Position numbers and translations under genes: made by a program. This document shows, piece by piece, positions 20,797-32,876 of a DNA stretch of 64,000 bases. Source of the stretch: Yamagishiella unicocca (Eukaryota > Chlorophyta > Chlorophyceae > Chlamydomonadales > Volvocaceae); NCBI GenBank assembly GCA_003116995.1, contig BDSL01000127.1, positions 1-64,000 of the forward strand, in the 5' to 3' direction. Position 1 is the first letter of the stretch. Each line of letters starts with the position of its first letter. Below the pieces are notes generated by a model, which saw only the letters and a list, made by a program, of their open reading frames with translations, did not search any database and was not told where the DNA came from.

Positions 20797-22056
20797 GGCG
20801 CACTGACTTTTCGTACTGTATTGCGGCAGCGAAGGCGCAGTGTAGGATAGGGCGAATGCCCTGGCCGCAACCAGATCATGAGCCGGTCCACTCTCCGCCT
20901 CGGTGAGGGTATGTCTTCCTTCTACCGGTGTGAAGAACGGATAAACGCTGGCTATATGCGGTCGAGGGGTATTCTCTAATGTAGCCCGGGCAATGTTAGC
21001 GTATTTTGAGTATTGGATCTGGCGCCACAGACAAACTGGGAGGGTGTCCTCCTACTCACTCGTGGCCCCACACGGTATTTCCGGGAGGGCTTTCCGTGCA
21101 TTGTTTTACTGGGCGGCGAGCCTCCGATAAAAGACGTGCATAGCTGCACTGTTCTGTGTTACTATCGCAAGTGGACGTTTTCGTTTGAGACCATGGGACA
21201 TGTATAGGGCACGCGAATGCGAGCCCCAATCGTTTGCAAAGGCTGGCTTGTAGCGGCAGGCGGGGGTTCTCGGTCGGCTTGGGTAGCCGCAGGAGTTGGA
21301 CAGCGGCATGCTGGGCGGTTTTTATGTTGCTCTGGCTTGTTGGGCGCTTTGCTAGCGGTTATCCTAGTTACCGTTGACAAGTAGGTTTAGTCCCGGTAAT
21401 TTCTATTGATCACAACCTGTTCAGTACCTTGCACCTCTTTATCGCCAAACTTAACCAAATGTCGGTTGCTTGCTGCGAAGCAGGCATGTATCGTACGTCG
21501 TGCGTTTACTTATGGACCCAAGGGTCACTTATGCTATAACAGGCTAGTTGGATACTGTAACGTATGCCATCTTGCAGTTGTCGTCGTCACCGGCTTGTGG
21601 ATCCCTCGCTTGACCACGCGGTGCTGCTGTCAACGCCGAGCTTGGGGTTTCGACACCGCGCGCGTCGACCCGACGGGGGCCCATCAGCCACCGGCTCCCG
21701 CACAAAGTACTATTTGGTGACTTCCTTCATCCTCTGCGGTGTTGAGCCGCGCCGCATTTGAAGTTCTTTATCCACCATAATCCTAGCCGCTCACGTGTCC
21801 GAATGCACAAAATCGCAGCGATTCAAGACCCCATGGAGCATGGAAATAACTTCCATATCCCATTATACGTTTTTACTGCGATTACAGTTTTGCTGCACCA
21901 TTGGGTGTGTCCTATGACTAGTCGTCCCGACATTGTGCTTAGCCAGCTGGCCCTACCAGGTAGGAGACGTGCTGCGCGTTTGGTTGATGGATGGTTTCTT
22001 TGCGAAACAGACGTGGGAGGGGGAACAACAACATACCAGCCGTCACTGCACAAGCG
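20797..22056. other. No gene recognised
   Basis: Sequence between the truncated retroelement and RPL35. Only short frames without family motifs are seen. Confidence 0.4.
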
Positions 22057-22061
22057 TTACA
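22057..22061 (-). promoter_or_regulatory. TGTAA polyadenylation signal of RPL35
   Basis: TTACA on the plus strand, 31 bases beyond the RPL35 stop codon. Confidence 0.6.
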
Positions 22062-22091
22062 ATTCCTCGCCCCCCGCTGCTGGGTTGTCCT

Positions 22092-25000
22092 TTACGCCTT
22101 GAGGGCGAACTTGCGAGAGGGGAAGGCCTTAGCGCGCTTCTCCACCCGAGGGAGCTTCTTGTTGGCCTGCGTGTAGCATTAGGTGGTGGGAGGTAGTGGG
22201 AGGCCAAGAGTGAAGACCGGAGGCGAGGGCAAAGAGAGAGAGGGAAAAAATGCAATGGTGACAATGACCCGGGCAGGAGAACATGGCCAACATAAATAAG
22301 CCCCAAAAAACTTCCACCTGGACTTCGTGCCCCCGGGGTACAGCATGAAGTTGGATACAGCGGCGTGCGTCCGGCCATACAGAGCTGTGCCAAGCAGCGT
22401 TTACATATACAGGCAACAATCTGCGTCTTCGGCCAGAAATGACCCTCCATGACGATTATATCACTACGTGTTCTACGAATCACTGGGCATCTGATGTTAT
22501 ACTGCACGATACACGGTATACCACCACCTAAATTGGACAATCTAAGTCGGCCCGACGAAACGAAAACCCCAACCCCCAGCGGCAGCTTCCATCCGCATGG
22601 GGTTAAGGCGGCGTTTGATACGCTGGGCAATGTTGTCCTGCAACTTCGGGAGACCGTGCGTTGTACTCTACGTCTGCGCTACGTCTTTCCCCTCGCCTCT
22701 TGCATTACAGCTGCGGGATCACACCTTCGTCACGCTGCTCTCACCTGCTCCTTGGTCAGTGCCCGGCGGATAGCGCGGGTCTTCTTGACGCGGAGGTCAA
22801 GAGGGAGGAACTTCTGCGCGGGGCAAATGGCAGCGGGGGAGGCGCGGTGAGCGTTCTGGGGCACAGACACGACGAGGATGACTAGTGGCACGGTGCGGAC
22901 TGATGTACGCTGGGGGCTGGTAGGACGGGCATGAGTGCCATAATGCGCTGCATGAGGGGTTGGGAGGTGGCAGGCCAGGCCAGGACTCTTGGTTAGCGCC
23001 GGTGAAGCACCGAGCTGATCTGATGCTGCGACCACCATTTCTATGTCAGATAGCCCCCAAACAGTCGAATTTTGAGGACTGGTGAGGCTTCGCACGGACA
23101 TCGCGGACTCTCATCTGAAGAGAGCAATCCTGCCGACTCCGCGTCTGCGGCTGCCGGCGCTGCTGCTGCCGCGTTTGCTGGCAATGATCGCTTCGCACGG
23201 ACATCGAGCCTCGTAGCGCCAACTACTTAATATGTGTGGCGACTGCAACGACGGGCTGCACAGCGCTACATGATCGGCCGGAGGGGAAGACCGGCGCACA
23301 TCGGCACCACTTGCCGCTGCAGCGACAGCGGCTGCATATGTCCGGTTGTCCGTGGCTGCGGAGAGGCTGCTCACATCCGCCAGCATACCGTGCCCAGTTC
23401 GGGCAAATAAGATACCACGGCCAACCCAATCACAACTGCCAGGATGCTGTCATGGGTTCGCAGCCAAGGACGCCCTGCGCTCGGCTCCGAAAGGGTCCCG
23501 GCCGCTATGCCATGCGCTGCTGCAGCCTGCCATTCATAGCTGCCGAGTTGCGCAGAACCAACCAGCAACACGCGAGCCTGGGCTGCGCTTCCTCAACATG
23601 CCTCCGTCTAGGGTAGCCATGCTTCGCACGGCGATAACCGTGGGCGTTGGGCTGCTGGTTAACCAGGTTTGCTGCCTCAACCCGCCTCCGCAGAGGAAGC
23701 GCAACAGCGATAGGGTGGCAAGGCCCTGGTGCTCCCCCGGCCAGCCAGCCGATTATGAGTCGCCTCGCAACCCGAAATGGTAGCATCAGGGGGCATATGG
23801 TGTCGTAAGTGTCGTAAGGACGGTGCCGTGGCGGCCAGAGAGCTGCTGCTGCCGTCAAAGCGTAGCAACGGAGCTGCGTGGAGCTAAGCTCTGGTATCAC
23901 AAGCCGTTTGGCACTGCGCGTGGGCAGGACTTCCCGCCCAGATGTCTGTGCTCTTTACCAAGCGCCGCAACCTCCCAACCAGACGCCGACGCAATGTCAT
24001 GCAGGCTGCAGCAGCCTTGTGTAACTCTATCGGCCCCGTCCGCAGCCCACGGGCCCGGGTAAGAGGGTTGGCTGGCGCTGCCATGTGCACGCTTCGTTAT
24101 GCGCTGCCGAACAAAGTGCCTCAACCGTGTGCTAGGAAATCCTGCTGCAACGCAACCGCTGGAAAGGACTGTGCTGCTGGCATGTCCCGCTGCTGGCGCC
24201 ATTGCCTCCAGGCGCCACTTCGACGAACTGTTTAATGTTGGTGTTGCCAGAATATAGGGGAGCACTTCGCATCCTTGCCCATTCCTTGAATACGCGTTCC
24301 TGGAGAGGGGCCCAAGCCCAAACCCAATTCCTCCCACCCCAAGCGCCTGTCCGGCCACAGTTCACACAACACCCACCCGGCCCTTCTTCTTGGAGTTCTC
24401 CTCGTTGATGGTGTTCCTCACGGCGGTGCGCTGGCTCTGCTTGTATACAGTCAGCACGCGGGCAATCGACTTGCGGACCACCTTGATCTTCGAGAGCTTG
24501 TTGGGGGCACCACCCGTGACCTACATGCCCAATACGTCATTGATAGTAAGAAACTCACCGCGATTGCAGGCCAGGACACTGATAGGCAGCATGTATTGAG
24601 GGGAGACAGCAGATGGTACGTACTGGTCGCGCTGCGTAAACGACGCCAAACGACTCCCATGCTACGTATAGAGTTTAACTTCGGCACAGTGGCGTCCGGA
24701 CTTTTACGCCCAGACCGCGCTGTAATGGCCCGCGCTTCTCCGGCGCCCACCTTGGCGACACGCAGAGCGCTGAGCTCGCCCTTCAGGTCCTTGAGCTGAG
24801 TGATCAGCTCCTGCTTGCTCTTGGTCCTGAGCTCGTGCATCTTGACCTTGGCTGCACGCCAAAGCCCACAGCGGCGGCGGGGCGGCAGACGCCCGGTTGC
24901 ACAAGGTGCTTGTCAGGTAAATTTATCTGCCATACTAACATCAAACATGCATAATACACTGTCGCAGGCTTTCGAACCATGCCGAGCCCACGGCTGCATA

Positions 25001-25174
25001 TGCATGAGCACCGCAGTCATTATAAAAAGCAGGAATACCCGTAGCGACTAAGTACACCTAACCTATTGGAATAACCTAAAATTAGGCATTGCTGCCGCCG
25101 AACGTCCCCACTGCCGGAGGCAATGTCGGCCGACATTTGCCAAACTAGAGGCGACCGCCATACAACGTACCCAT
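22092..25174 (-). CDS. RPL35: Cytosolic 60S ribosomal protein L35 (uL29)
   Basis: Five exons on the minus strand: 25174-25171, 24851-24751, 24520-24377, 22813-22745 and 22166-22092, giving 130 residues. Seen: [86 protein letters not shown] and a basic C-terminus [10 protein letters not shown]. This is the full eukaryotic uL29 layout (Ribosomal_L29, PF00831, plus the C-terminal extension); the protein sits at the exit tunnel of the large subunit. The first coding exon is only ATGG, followed by donor GTACGT. That start is inferred because the next exon begins CC AAG, which restores M-A-K. All joins are in phase. Introns of 319, 230, 1563 and 578 bases contain no other supported gene. TGTAA follows at 22061-22057. 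Confidence 0.95.
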
Positions 25175-26538
25175 CTTGCTAAATGTCTTGCAAACGGCGG
25201 GGTAAGGCAAGGTGCAGGAAAGAGATATAGAAATGTAAGGAAGGGGGCTTTGGAAGGCCGAATCGCTCCAGGGGAGGCGCAGTTGGGGCATGTTTTGACT
25301 CAATCCAGCTACGTATACCAGTTTGCTTCCATCATCTGGCTATATACAAATATGCGGCTTTTTATGCTTTGTTGCAGCAAAGTAACGAGGCACCTAGTGC
25401 CTCACGCCACTGTCGATTTACGTCTTGCAGCGATTCGTTCAGGTGGCTTATGTTGGGACGTTTTGGTAAAGTGACATTGCTGTGGACGGTGACGCTCCTG
25501 GGTTGGGTAACGAGTGGACGACGTGGAGCGGTGCTGCGTGTTGGCTCGAGACGGCTCCACCGGGGGTTCAGTTCCTTCCGACAGTGGGTGATTTGAGGAG
25601 AGGGGTCATTCGCTGGACGCTGGCCCTTCCCGCGCATCAAATTACTCTGCGCACATGCGGGTGGCATGGGGGGAGGGACGCCAAGTGCAATATTTGCGTG
25701 TGTGTGTGTATAGTCCCGAACGGAGCTTTACTGGCCAGGCCCGTGCACAATGACGTCTTCGCACTCCTAGCTGGGCTTCCGGCTCTGATGGACAAGCTGA
25801 TGAAATCATGACGCCCGCTACTCTACCCCCCGGACATGTAGCCTCGGCCGATTTGCTTAAACTCGTAATAGAGGCACCACCTACTCGTCATTGTGTGTAC
25901 AGCGGCAATTAACATAACGTACTCTTGCCATATCAAAACAGAAACAACTTGGAAGTGCCTAGTTACTGCACCCATGCGGCTCATGTGTTGTCCAGGCAAC
26001 GACTGCTCAACTGTACGTCCGGGGTCCGGCATGTACGACGTGTCCGTAAGCTTCGCTCCTCGACGTTTGCAATAGCATTCTATAGTCGAAGCGTCCCATG
26101 CATACTGCTCCCTGCCAAGCTTCCTTAGCACGTATTGACAACTATTTAGACAAGTAACACGGTCCCCGGATGTCATCATAGCTTAAACCCTCCACAGTGC
26201 CAACAGTCAGTCAGTCATGCCTACCGGTATCCTGGTCCTATAACAAACGAACGTCTGGAGGATCTCCTTGTACCTAGTGTGTCTGCCCCTGCTCTTACCG
26301 CACTATCGCAGAACCTCTCCACATCGCCTCTATCACGTTATGCAAACCGACGCGTCCCGAGCCAAGACGGGCATGCATACTAAAACAGTCATTGTGCACC
26401 CGCGCGGAGCCGGTCTTGCCGGAACCGCCACACAAAGGCCCCAGCCCGGTCCGGATGGGACCCTGCCTATCTGCCCCCGACTCAACACTAACCGTCTATC
26501 CACGTCACTCAACACTAGGAACCGTCAATCCACGTCTG
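25175..26538. other. Intergenic, RPL35 promoter side; no gene recognised
   Basis: The minus-strand RPL35 promoter should lie just above 25174. No confident core element was found. A short direct repeat (cactcaac and ccgtc..tccacgt blocks) lies at about 26479-26543. Confidence 0.4.
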
Positions 26539-28557
26539 CTAGCCATGGCTGCGCCGCTGCAGCTGTCGCATCGCGGCACCAAACAACTTGCCAGCCGGGC
26601 TGCCCAAGCCCCCAACCCCGCCCGTCCTGCCGCCCGCCGAGGCCGAGGTGGCCCTGCTGCTAGCGCCACTACGTGCTGCTCCCGCACCGGGTGCCCGTGC
26701 CGCCTGCTCGGAGCTGTCCTGCTCGGCTGCAGTCGCCGCCAGCGGCACCGCGCCAGTGCGGGACGAGCCCGCGGTCCCTCCCGTGTGGATAGGCGCGCGA
26801 GGCCGGGTGCTGCCGCTGCCAGCCGCTGCCGGTCCTGGTGTCGCCGGGGTTCCTGTCCGAGCCCTCGTCGGCTCCTTGACGGCAATTACGGCGCTGTCGC
26901 GCCGCTTGCTGCTGTCCAACACGCCACCGTCCATGGCCTCGTCGTCGTGATCCTCACCCGGGTCCCCTTCCACAGGGGCTTCGTCCTCGTCCTCACCTTC
27001 ACCTTCGCCCCCGCCCTCGCCGCTCCCACCCAGACCGGTGCCCTCCTCCTCCTCCTCCTCCTCGGCCACCGCCAGCTCGACGTCAGCGCCGTGCTCGCCC
27101 TCGCCCTCCTCCTCCTCTGCCCCCTCCTCCCCCTTATCAACCCCATCCACCGCTTCTTCGCCCCCGATTGCGTCTCCCGGTTCGCCTAGCTCATCGCCTT
27201 TGCCACCGCTGCTTACTATGCCCACCGCCGGTGGAGTAGCCGCCACCGCGCCCGCCGGAGCCTCAACAACTTCTGCGGCAGCTGCCGCCGTGCGCATGCG
27301 CTTCGCCGCCGGAGCCACAGCCGCTGCATCCTCATGCTTCGCGCTGGCCACAGCAGCACCACTTGCCGTCACGGATGATGCCACCGTCACAGGCTTGGCC
27401 AGCTTATCCGGGTCCCACACAATGCGCCTTCCGCTTCCGCTGTTAGTTGCCGCGTTGCCAGCACCTGCTCCGGCGTCGCCCTCTGAAGCCCCTGCCGCTT
27501 CTGCGACCGCATCCGCGCCCGGAGCAGCATCGGCTGTGGCCACCGCTGCAGCCGCAGCGACTTCCTCAGCTGCTGCATTGGATGCAGCGCGCAGCAGCAC
27601 TCTGCGTACGGCGATAAGTGAGGCGAGGGACAGCGCAACGCAGTGAAGCGGTCGGGCTTGCGGCGTCATATAGCGTTATGAAGCGCACAGTAATCAAGTT
27701 AGGGGAACGTAATTACGTTACGCATCGGATGCATGCGTACATACCAGCGTGAGTGTTGTAACCGTTTTCGCGCACCTCCGCCGAGCGGCCTGCACCGCCT
27801 GCGCCGCTGCCGTCTTCTTGATTCCCATCAGCCCCATGCTGCAGAGTGTTGCCGACGTCAGCCGCCCGGACAGCAGCGCGTTCATGCCGCCCGCCCGCGC
27901 CGGTCGCGAACCGCCCTGCGCAGCCACAGGTACAGGCGGGGACGTATATGGCATAGAAAGCCACAGGTACAGGCGGGAACGGGGTGTTGTACCGCGGCGC
28001 ATCATTTGAGATGGAAGCACAGGGTTGGGAACTGGCGGCGACGAGCACCGAGTAGAGAAGGGTCAAGCCGTCGCCCATTTCCCCGCGTTCGAGGCCCCAA
28101 CCCACACCATTCCGATTGCGGCCTATGAAACATACCAGCGCGTTAAGCGCGCAGGCGCCTAGCCCACCCCCCGCAGTTACCGCACCGGAGATTTGGCTAG
28201 GCGCGTAGCTAGGCCGCCGCCAACCAGCGACTTCTGGGGCGTCTGTTGCAACAGCCCATTTGAATCCCTGTCCAGATCTAGATCCACCTCCAGCGGCTCC
28301 AGCGCATCTAGTGGATCATGCGCCACGCCGTCGCTGCCCTGCACGCCCGCGTCATCGCCTTCGCCGCAGCCCTGCACATCGGTGCCGGCGGCGTCGTTCT
28401 CCTGCCCTGCAGCGCCTGCTTCGTCCTTAGCAGGGGAACCCGATTCCGCCGCCGGCTGCGCAACTATCTTTGTTACGGCTGCCATAGCCTGCCGTGCGCC
28501 CACCTCCTGGCCGTCTGGGCGGCGCATCGTGAGCCGAAACCCAAAGCCCTGAGCAAC
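26539..28557 (-). CDS. Acidic, intrinsically disordered protein (C-terminal exons)
   Basis: Exons 28557-28186, 27915-27776 and 27601-26539 on the minus strand join with correct phases (0, 0, 2) and good splice signals; together they encode 524 residues. Seen: VAQGFGFRLTMRRPDGQEVG at the start, a helical segment (MGLMGIKKTAAAQAVQAARR), a WDPDKLAKPVTV motif, a basic KRMRTAAAAAEV patch, then a long Glu/Asp/Gly-rich acidic region and a Ser/Ala/Gly-rich tail ending GKLFGAAMRQLQRRSHG. Basic clusters embedded in acidic disorder suggest a nuclear or chromatin-associated protein, but no domain is recognised. The first exon is in phase 0 and must have coding sequence upstream; see the candidate at 29786. 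Confidence 0.65.
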
Positions 28558-29564
28558 CTGTCGATTTCGGCGCGACCAGGCGCAGGGCCAGGGGGGAGCT
28601 TGGTCAGTTTGGCACGTGTGCAGCAGTGGTAAGGACTTTGCGCCCTAGCGTGCCCTCCCTTCCGTGCACCCTTCCGATGATGGTACGGCTGTCCCGCCTT
28701 TCCATTGGCGGTGGAGGCCTGGGCTGCCCAGAAGACTCGATCAACCGCCCAGTCGAAACTTGATACCCGCGGCCTGCCGCTTCTCATCCTATTCCAGTCC
28801 CCCCCTGGACTCCCACATCCCCTCTACTCCGAAGCGCAGATTGAGTGGCGAGCCTCATGGTACGGCCGTCCAGCCGTACCTCAGCGAGTAACGCCGTACA
28901 GAGCGTTAGGCGCTGCTGAGCCGCGCTGGACAGTACAACGCGCCGCAACGTCTGGAAGCGGGCCGTTCTGGCGATTGCTGCCCGCTGCAGCTGCAGTCGC
29001 AAGCTGGCAGCGCCAGTGGCGCCAATGGACTGCGGGGCATTTGGAAGCGGGTTGCGATTGGAAGGATGGGCGGGTCGGTGTAGATTATCGCCGGGGGTTC
29101 GAGGGGTATAGATTCACGACCGCGTACGGCAACAGTGATCTAGGTCGCCGTTGGGAAGTCGTGGCGGCATCGGTGGATGATGGCTCAGCATGTACAGGGG
29201 CTGGGCATGGTTGTTGAAATAGAGGTCGGCGGGAGTGGGTACCGGGGGCGCAATAAGGGGGCCCAGGCAGTGCTGGTGCTATCCTTGGGTCGCCGCTGCA
29301 TCTGCAGCGGGTACGCTGACCCAGTCCATCACAGGGGCATCCGTTTGGCAGTGGAGGCGAGGCACACGTACTGTCGCTACCACTTGCAGTAATGCCAGAG
29401 GGCTGTGGGCGTTGCGTTCGTGCTTCATGTTCGCGAGGGAGGCGAGGGGTCGGGACACCGCAAAACGGGCAAAGCCTGTGTTCCAACGAAAACGTGTATG
29501 CTTATGGAACGAGCACATCTGTGGGGCTGACAGCCAAGGGGTTGTGCGCCAAGGCGTGGGGTAG
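28558..29564. other. Likely intron(s) of the acidic-protein gene
   Basis: Lies between the candidate first exon and the secure exons of the acidic-protein gene. No phase-consistent exon could be fixed here. Confidence 0.3.
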
Positions 29565-29589
29565 TTACGCCAACTGGGATACAGGTCGC

Positions 29590-29786
29590 ACCAGATTCGC
29601 AGCATTGCTAGTGGTTGTGTCCATCTGTCGCTGGTTTCCAGTAGCTACTCCGCGAACAAGACGCCCCAAGAAGTTCGTGTTAGGAGCTGGCCGTGGGCGA
29701 CCGTCGTCAAGGTCCTCCTCGTCGGCATCTTCCTCTTCTTCCTCGGCTACTGCCAGTCTCAGGGGCGCTCGCCGTTTTTTCATCAT
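29590..29786 (-). CDS. Candidate 5' exon of the acidic-protein gene
   Basis: On the minus strand an ATG opens a strongly coding-like stretch: MMKKRRAPLRLAVAEEEEED, ADEEDLDDGRPRPAPNTNFL, GRLVRGV. It has the same acidic/basic style as the exons at 28557-26539 and the same strand. The donor is not certain (GTAGCT after GRLVRG, or GTGCGA after SNAANL), so linkage is an inference. It may instead be a separate small gene. Confidence 0.4.
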
Positions 29787-30531
29787 CTATGCTGATATAC
29801 AGCCGTATTATTTAACACCGCAGTGATAGCCTGGCAAATAGTTCACATAGGTATAACCAGGAGGTCCAAGGCTGTTTTTTGTGGCCACGTGTTTTCGCCG
29901 CATAGAGTATTCCGTAAAATTCCTAATATGGTTACTGTGTGAGCCTAGTGTGTACCTAATTTCTGGCTGGCTGCATATTACAGCTGCATGTTGCTGACAC
30001 AGCTGACCGATCAATTGAACCTCCTTCGTACTGTATCTGTCTCTGCATGGACGCCGCACATTGGCACATAGTATTCAGTCCGCTTTGACGCCTTCCCCGC
30101 AGTCCTGGCCTGCTGGGGTTCACCATCGCCGCGTCGTAGCCCTCGCAAGTATGTCGTAACTCCCCAAGCGCGGATGACGCTTCAATCCTTCCTTCTCCAG
30201 ACTTTCACCAATATGCAACATGGGAACGATAAGGGTTGCGTCGCACACCTGCTTGTTGTTAATGTTTCACCTCCTTGTTCGGGCAACCCGTAGCCGTCGC
30301 ACTCCACACCTAACGTCCCCCTAGCCAACAGGCATTGACACCCTACACGGCGCGCCCGCCAAGGCTGCCCATTTGTGACTGTACAGTCCACGCCGTGCGC
30401 TAAAAACTAAAGGGTGACCCTTCAGGCCTGCTGTATCCGGGTACAAACGATCAGATGAACACAGGTCCAATCCCACACAGATAAGCCAAATAGGCTGTCG
30501 CGCGGCCACCGTGGCAGCAAGCTGACGCGCC
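29787..30531. other. Intergenic, no gene recognised
   Basis: Nothing supported between the acidic-protein gene and the end of the Tim17-family gene. Confidence 0.4.
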
Positions 30532-32561
30532 TTAGTATCCGCGCCAGAACTGCGGCAGGTACAAGAAGTTGGTGGAGGAGTTAGCGCGATGAGGAGCTGA
30601 CGTGGCATTATTTATGCAGGCTGGGGAGGCCCATCGCACCTAAACAACGACGTGGATGCCGAGACACTCGATGCAAACCCCGCTCAACCCACATCCACCT
30701 ACCTGGCCAGGGTCGTTGGGGCGCACTGCGGAACCAGTGTCCAAGATCGGCGGCCGCGGCGGGACCGGGTCGCCCCAGTTCTCGCGGTTCACAACGGGAC
30801 CGTACATCCTAGGAGGGACAAACAAGAGGGGTAGAGAGCAAACCCGTGATCAACAAGAGGTTTAAAGTTATATCCGCGAATCCACGGCCGATCAACACGG
30901 GCAATGGGCTGCATACGCTTGCGTCAGTCAGCAGGAACGTGCACAGCTCGCAGGCATGCAGCAGCGATCACGTTGAAGAAGGCGATGGCGCAAAGCTGGG
31001 CGTCGCTATGCAGTGGCAACCTGGCAAGTGCCGCGCAGTGCTCTCTCCCTGCTGTGCTGCTCTGCTTGCTATCTCCCTAGTGCGCGCTAACGTGCGAATT
31101 GCCTTTCGATCGCCACGTCACGCAGGCCGCACAGGCGCGCCGGGCACGAGGCGCACCCAGCTGAGCGGCACCCAGCAGTAGGACAAAACGCAAATGGCGG
31201 TTCAAGGCAAAATGCAAGTGGCATCCACGTAGGACAATGTGCAGGACAATGTTGGACAAAATGCGAGTAAGTCCATATCACGTATGAATCCACTGGCTTC
31301 TTCCTCCCACACCCAGTGCCTTGCCGCGGACATGGCGGACATGGCCTCGCGTGCACGCCCATCGTCGAAGACCAAGCCGCTCCCGAGCTGTTGCGACCAG
31401 GATGGCAGGGGCCGTGTCACACACGGACAATTTGCGCCAGGCCGCTTCCATTCTTCGCGTCGAACACGTTGACACCCCCCTCGTAAGTCCTCGTGTTTCT
31501 GTTGCGAGGCCCGCCCCTTGCCTGTTCGGACACCAGCTCTCCCTGGAGTCCCTAGCGCCTCCTGGTCCTCCGGGTTGATCCTTCCGTTCCACCTTCACTC
31601 GCTTACCCCACAATCATCTCGTTTAGGTCCGAAATGACCGGCCTTCCTGTTCCACGTGTTACCCCGGTCCCTTTGTCCCTACATTACCCCGGTGTTCCCT
31701 TTATCATGGCTGTGCACCCACCTGAAGTCCTTCATGTACTTCGGCAGCAACTCGCCGATGAAGTCGGCCGTCACCGCCGTGGCGGCGAAGGCCAGCGGCC
31801 ACGCCACGGGCTGCGGAATAGGCCGCCCCATGCCGAAGAGCAAGCCGGTCACAGCGCCGGCCACCATGCCGCTGGTCATGTCGTGCTTACCCCGCACCCC
31901 CTCCACGTACGCGTCCGTGGCGCAGAAGACGGCCCCCAGCAGGGTAGCATACGCCGTCTTCTTGCCAATGATGCCAAGGAGAAGCTGGGCCTGCTTAAAG
32001 TGCTGCCGGGAAAGGCTGGGCGGCAGGCGCTATGGGATAAAGGGTCAGCGTGGGAGGGGGGGAACACGTGCTCAGTAGGAACGAAACCCGTGACAGAGCG
32101 GCTGTAAGACAAAGAAACATACCTCGAAGGTCATATATGCCTCCTGCGCTCCCGCGGCCAGGCCCGCTAGGCCAATAAGGGGCGCGTTGGTCAGGGTGTA
32201 GGCGATAACATCATGCTTGTCCGCCGCCTGCGTGGTCCATTCGAAGCGCAAGCATATATGTATACATACAAGAAGAACTGTATGCAGCAGTTTGTAGGAG
32301 ATACTGCTTACCTTGGCCTGCACCGCCGGAGCAGGGGGCTCCACTCCATGCTCGTTCTCTGCCGACTTTGTCTGCTCCCATTGAACCAAGCAAATTTTAC
32401 ATTAGCAGTTGGAACTGGGCGTGGGCTGCGTCGTCCATGGCAGGCTTGCACCCATCAAAGGCTTTACCACACTCATGTTCGCATGTACCCAGTCTAACCT
32501 TGGGGTATGGCTCCTTCGCAGTGGTAGTGGATGCAGAGGTAAATGCACCCGTGAACACCAT
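30532..32561 (-). CDS. Tim17/Tim22/B14.7-family protein, probable mitochondrial complex I subunit (NDUFA11-like)
   Basis: Six exons on the minus strand: 32561-32499, 32371-32312, 32227-32123, 32002-31722, 30808-30703 and 30549-30532, with phases 0,0,0,2,0, giving 210 residues. The hydrophilic N-terminus (MVFTGAFTSASTTTAKEPYP) is followed by four weakly hydrophobic helices typical of the Tim17/22/23 fold (PF02466): VIAYTLTNAPLIGLAGLAAG, AYATLLGAVFCATDAYVEGV RGK, SGMVAGAVTGLLFGMG, VAWPLAFAATAVTADFIG. ATDAYVEGVRGKHD is the family's conserved loop and favours the B14.7/NDUFA11 complex I branch over the import channels. The tail (MYGPVVNRENWGDPVPPRPP) ends in a five-residue final exon, FWRGY. The second exon's acceptor (GAGCAG/ACA) is the weakest join. 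Only 315 bp separate its ATG from the divergent CTL gene. Confidence 0.85.
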
Positions 32562-32876
32562 GGCTGCCTTCCAACTCTAGATGCTTACTCGGGACTCTAC
32601 ACGTGTAGCTTCTCCCACCGCCCCAGGCAAGCGGATACAACGACCTACAAAACTAAACCTAGGCCTGAAGTGATAAGCTTAAAGGTGACGAACCAAAGGC
32701 TGGCCGAAACATGTACGGCCTGTTAACTGTCTGATTGACGGGATAAATTGATGCCACTTCCTGCCTTCGGGTCCATTACTTACCTACTGATATCATACAG
32801 CCGTGAATTAGGATTGGTCGGAGACCTGTTTTGAAGGAACAAGTTAATCTACCACCCCCTTTGTGTTTTCGGGCCC
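32562..32876. promoter_or_regulatory. Divergent promoter between the complex I-like gene and CTL gene A
   Basis: 315 bases separate the two start codons in head-to-head orientation, so both promoters and 5' UTRs must lie here. No specific element was identified. Confidence 0.5.

Noticed and set aside
22449..24235. Plus-strand frames inside the large RPL35 introns
   Set aside because: No splice-consistent chain or family resemblance; treated as intron sequence.
27038..27646. 202-codon plus-strand Ser/Ala/Pro-rich frame
   Set aside because: Mirror of the acidic protein exon on the minus strand, whose splice phases and composition are better supported.
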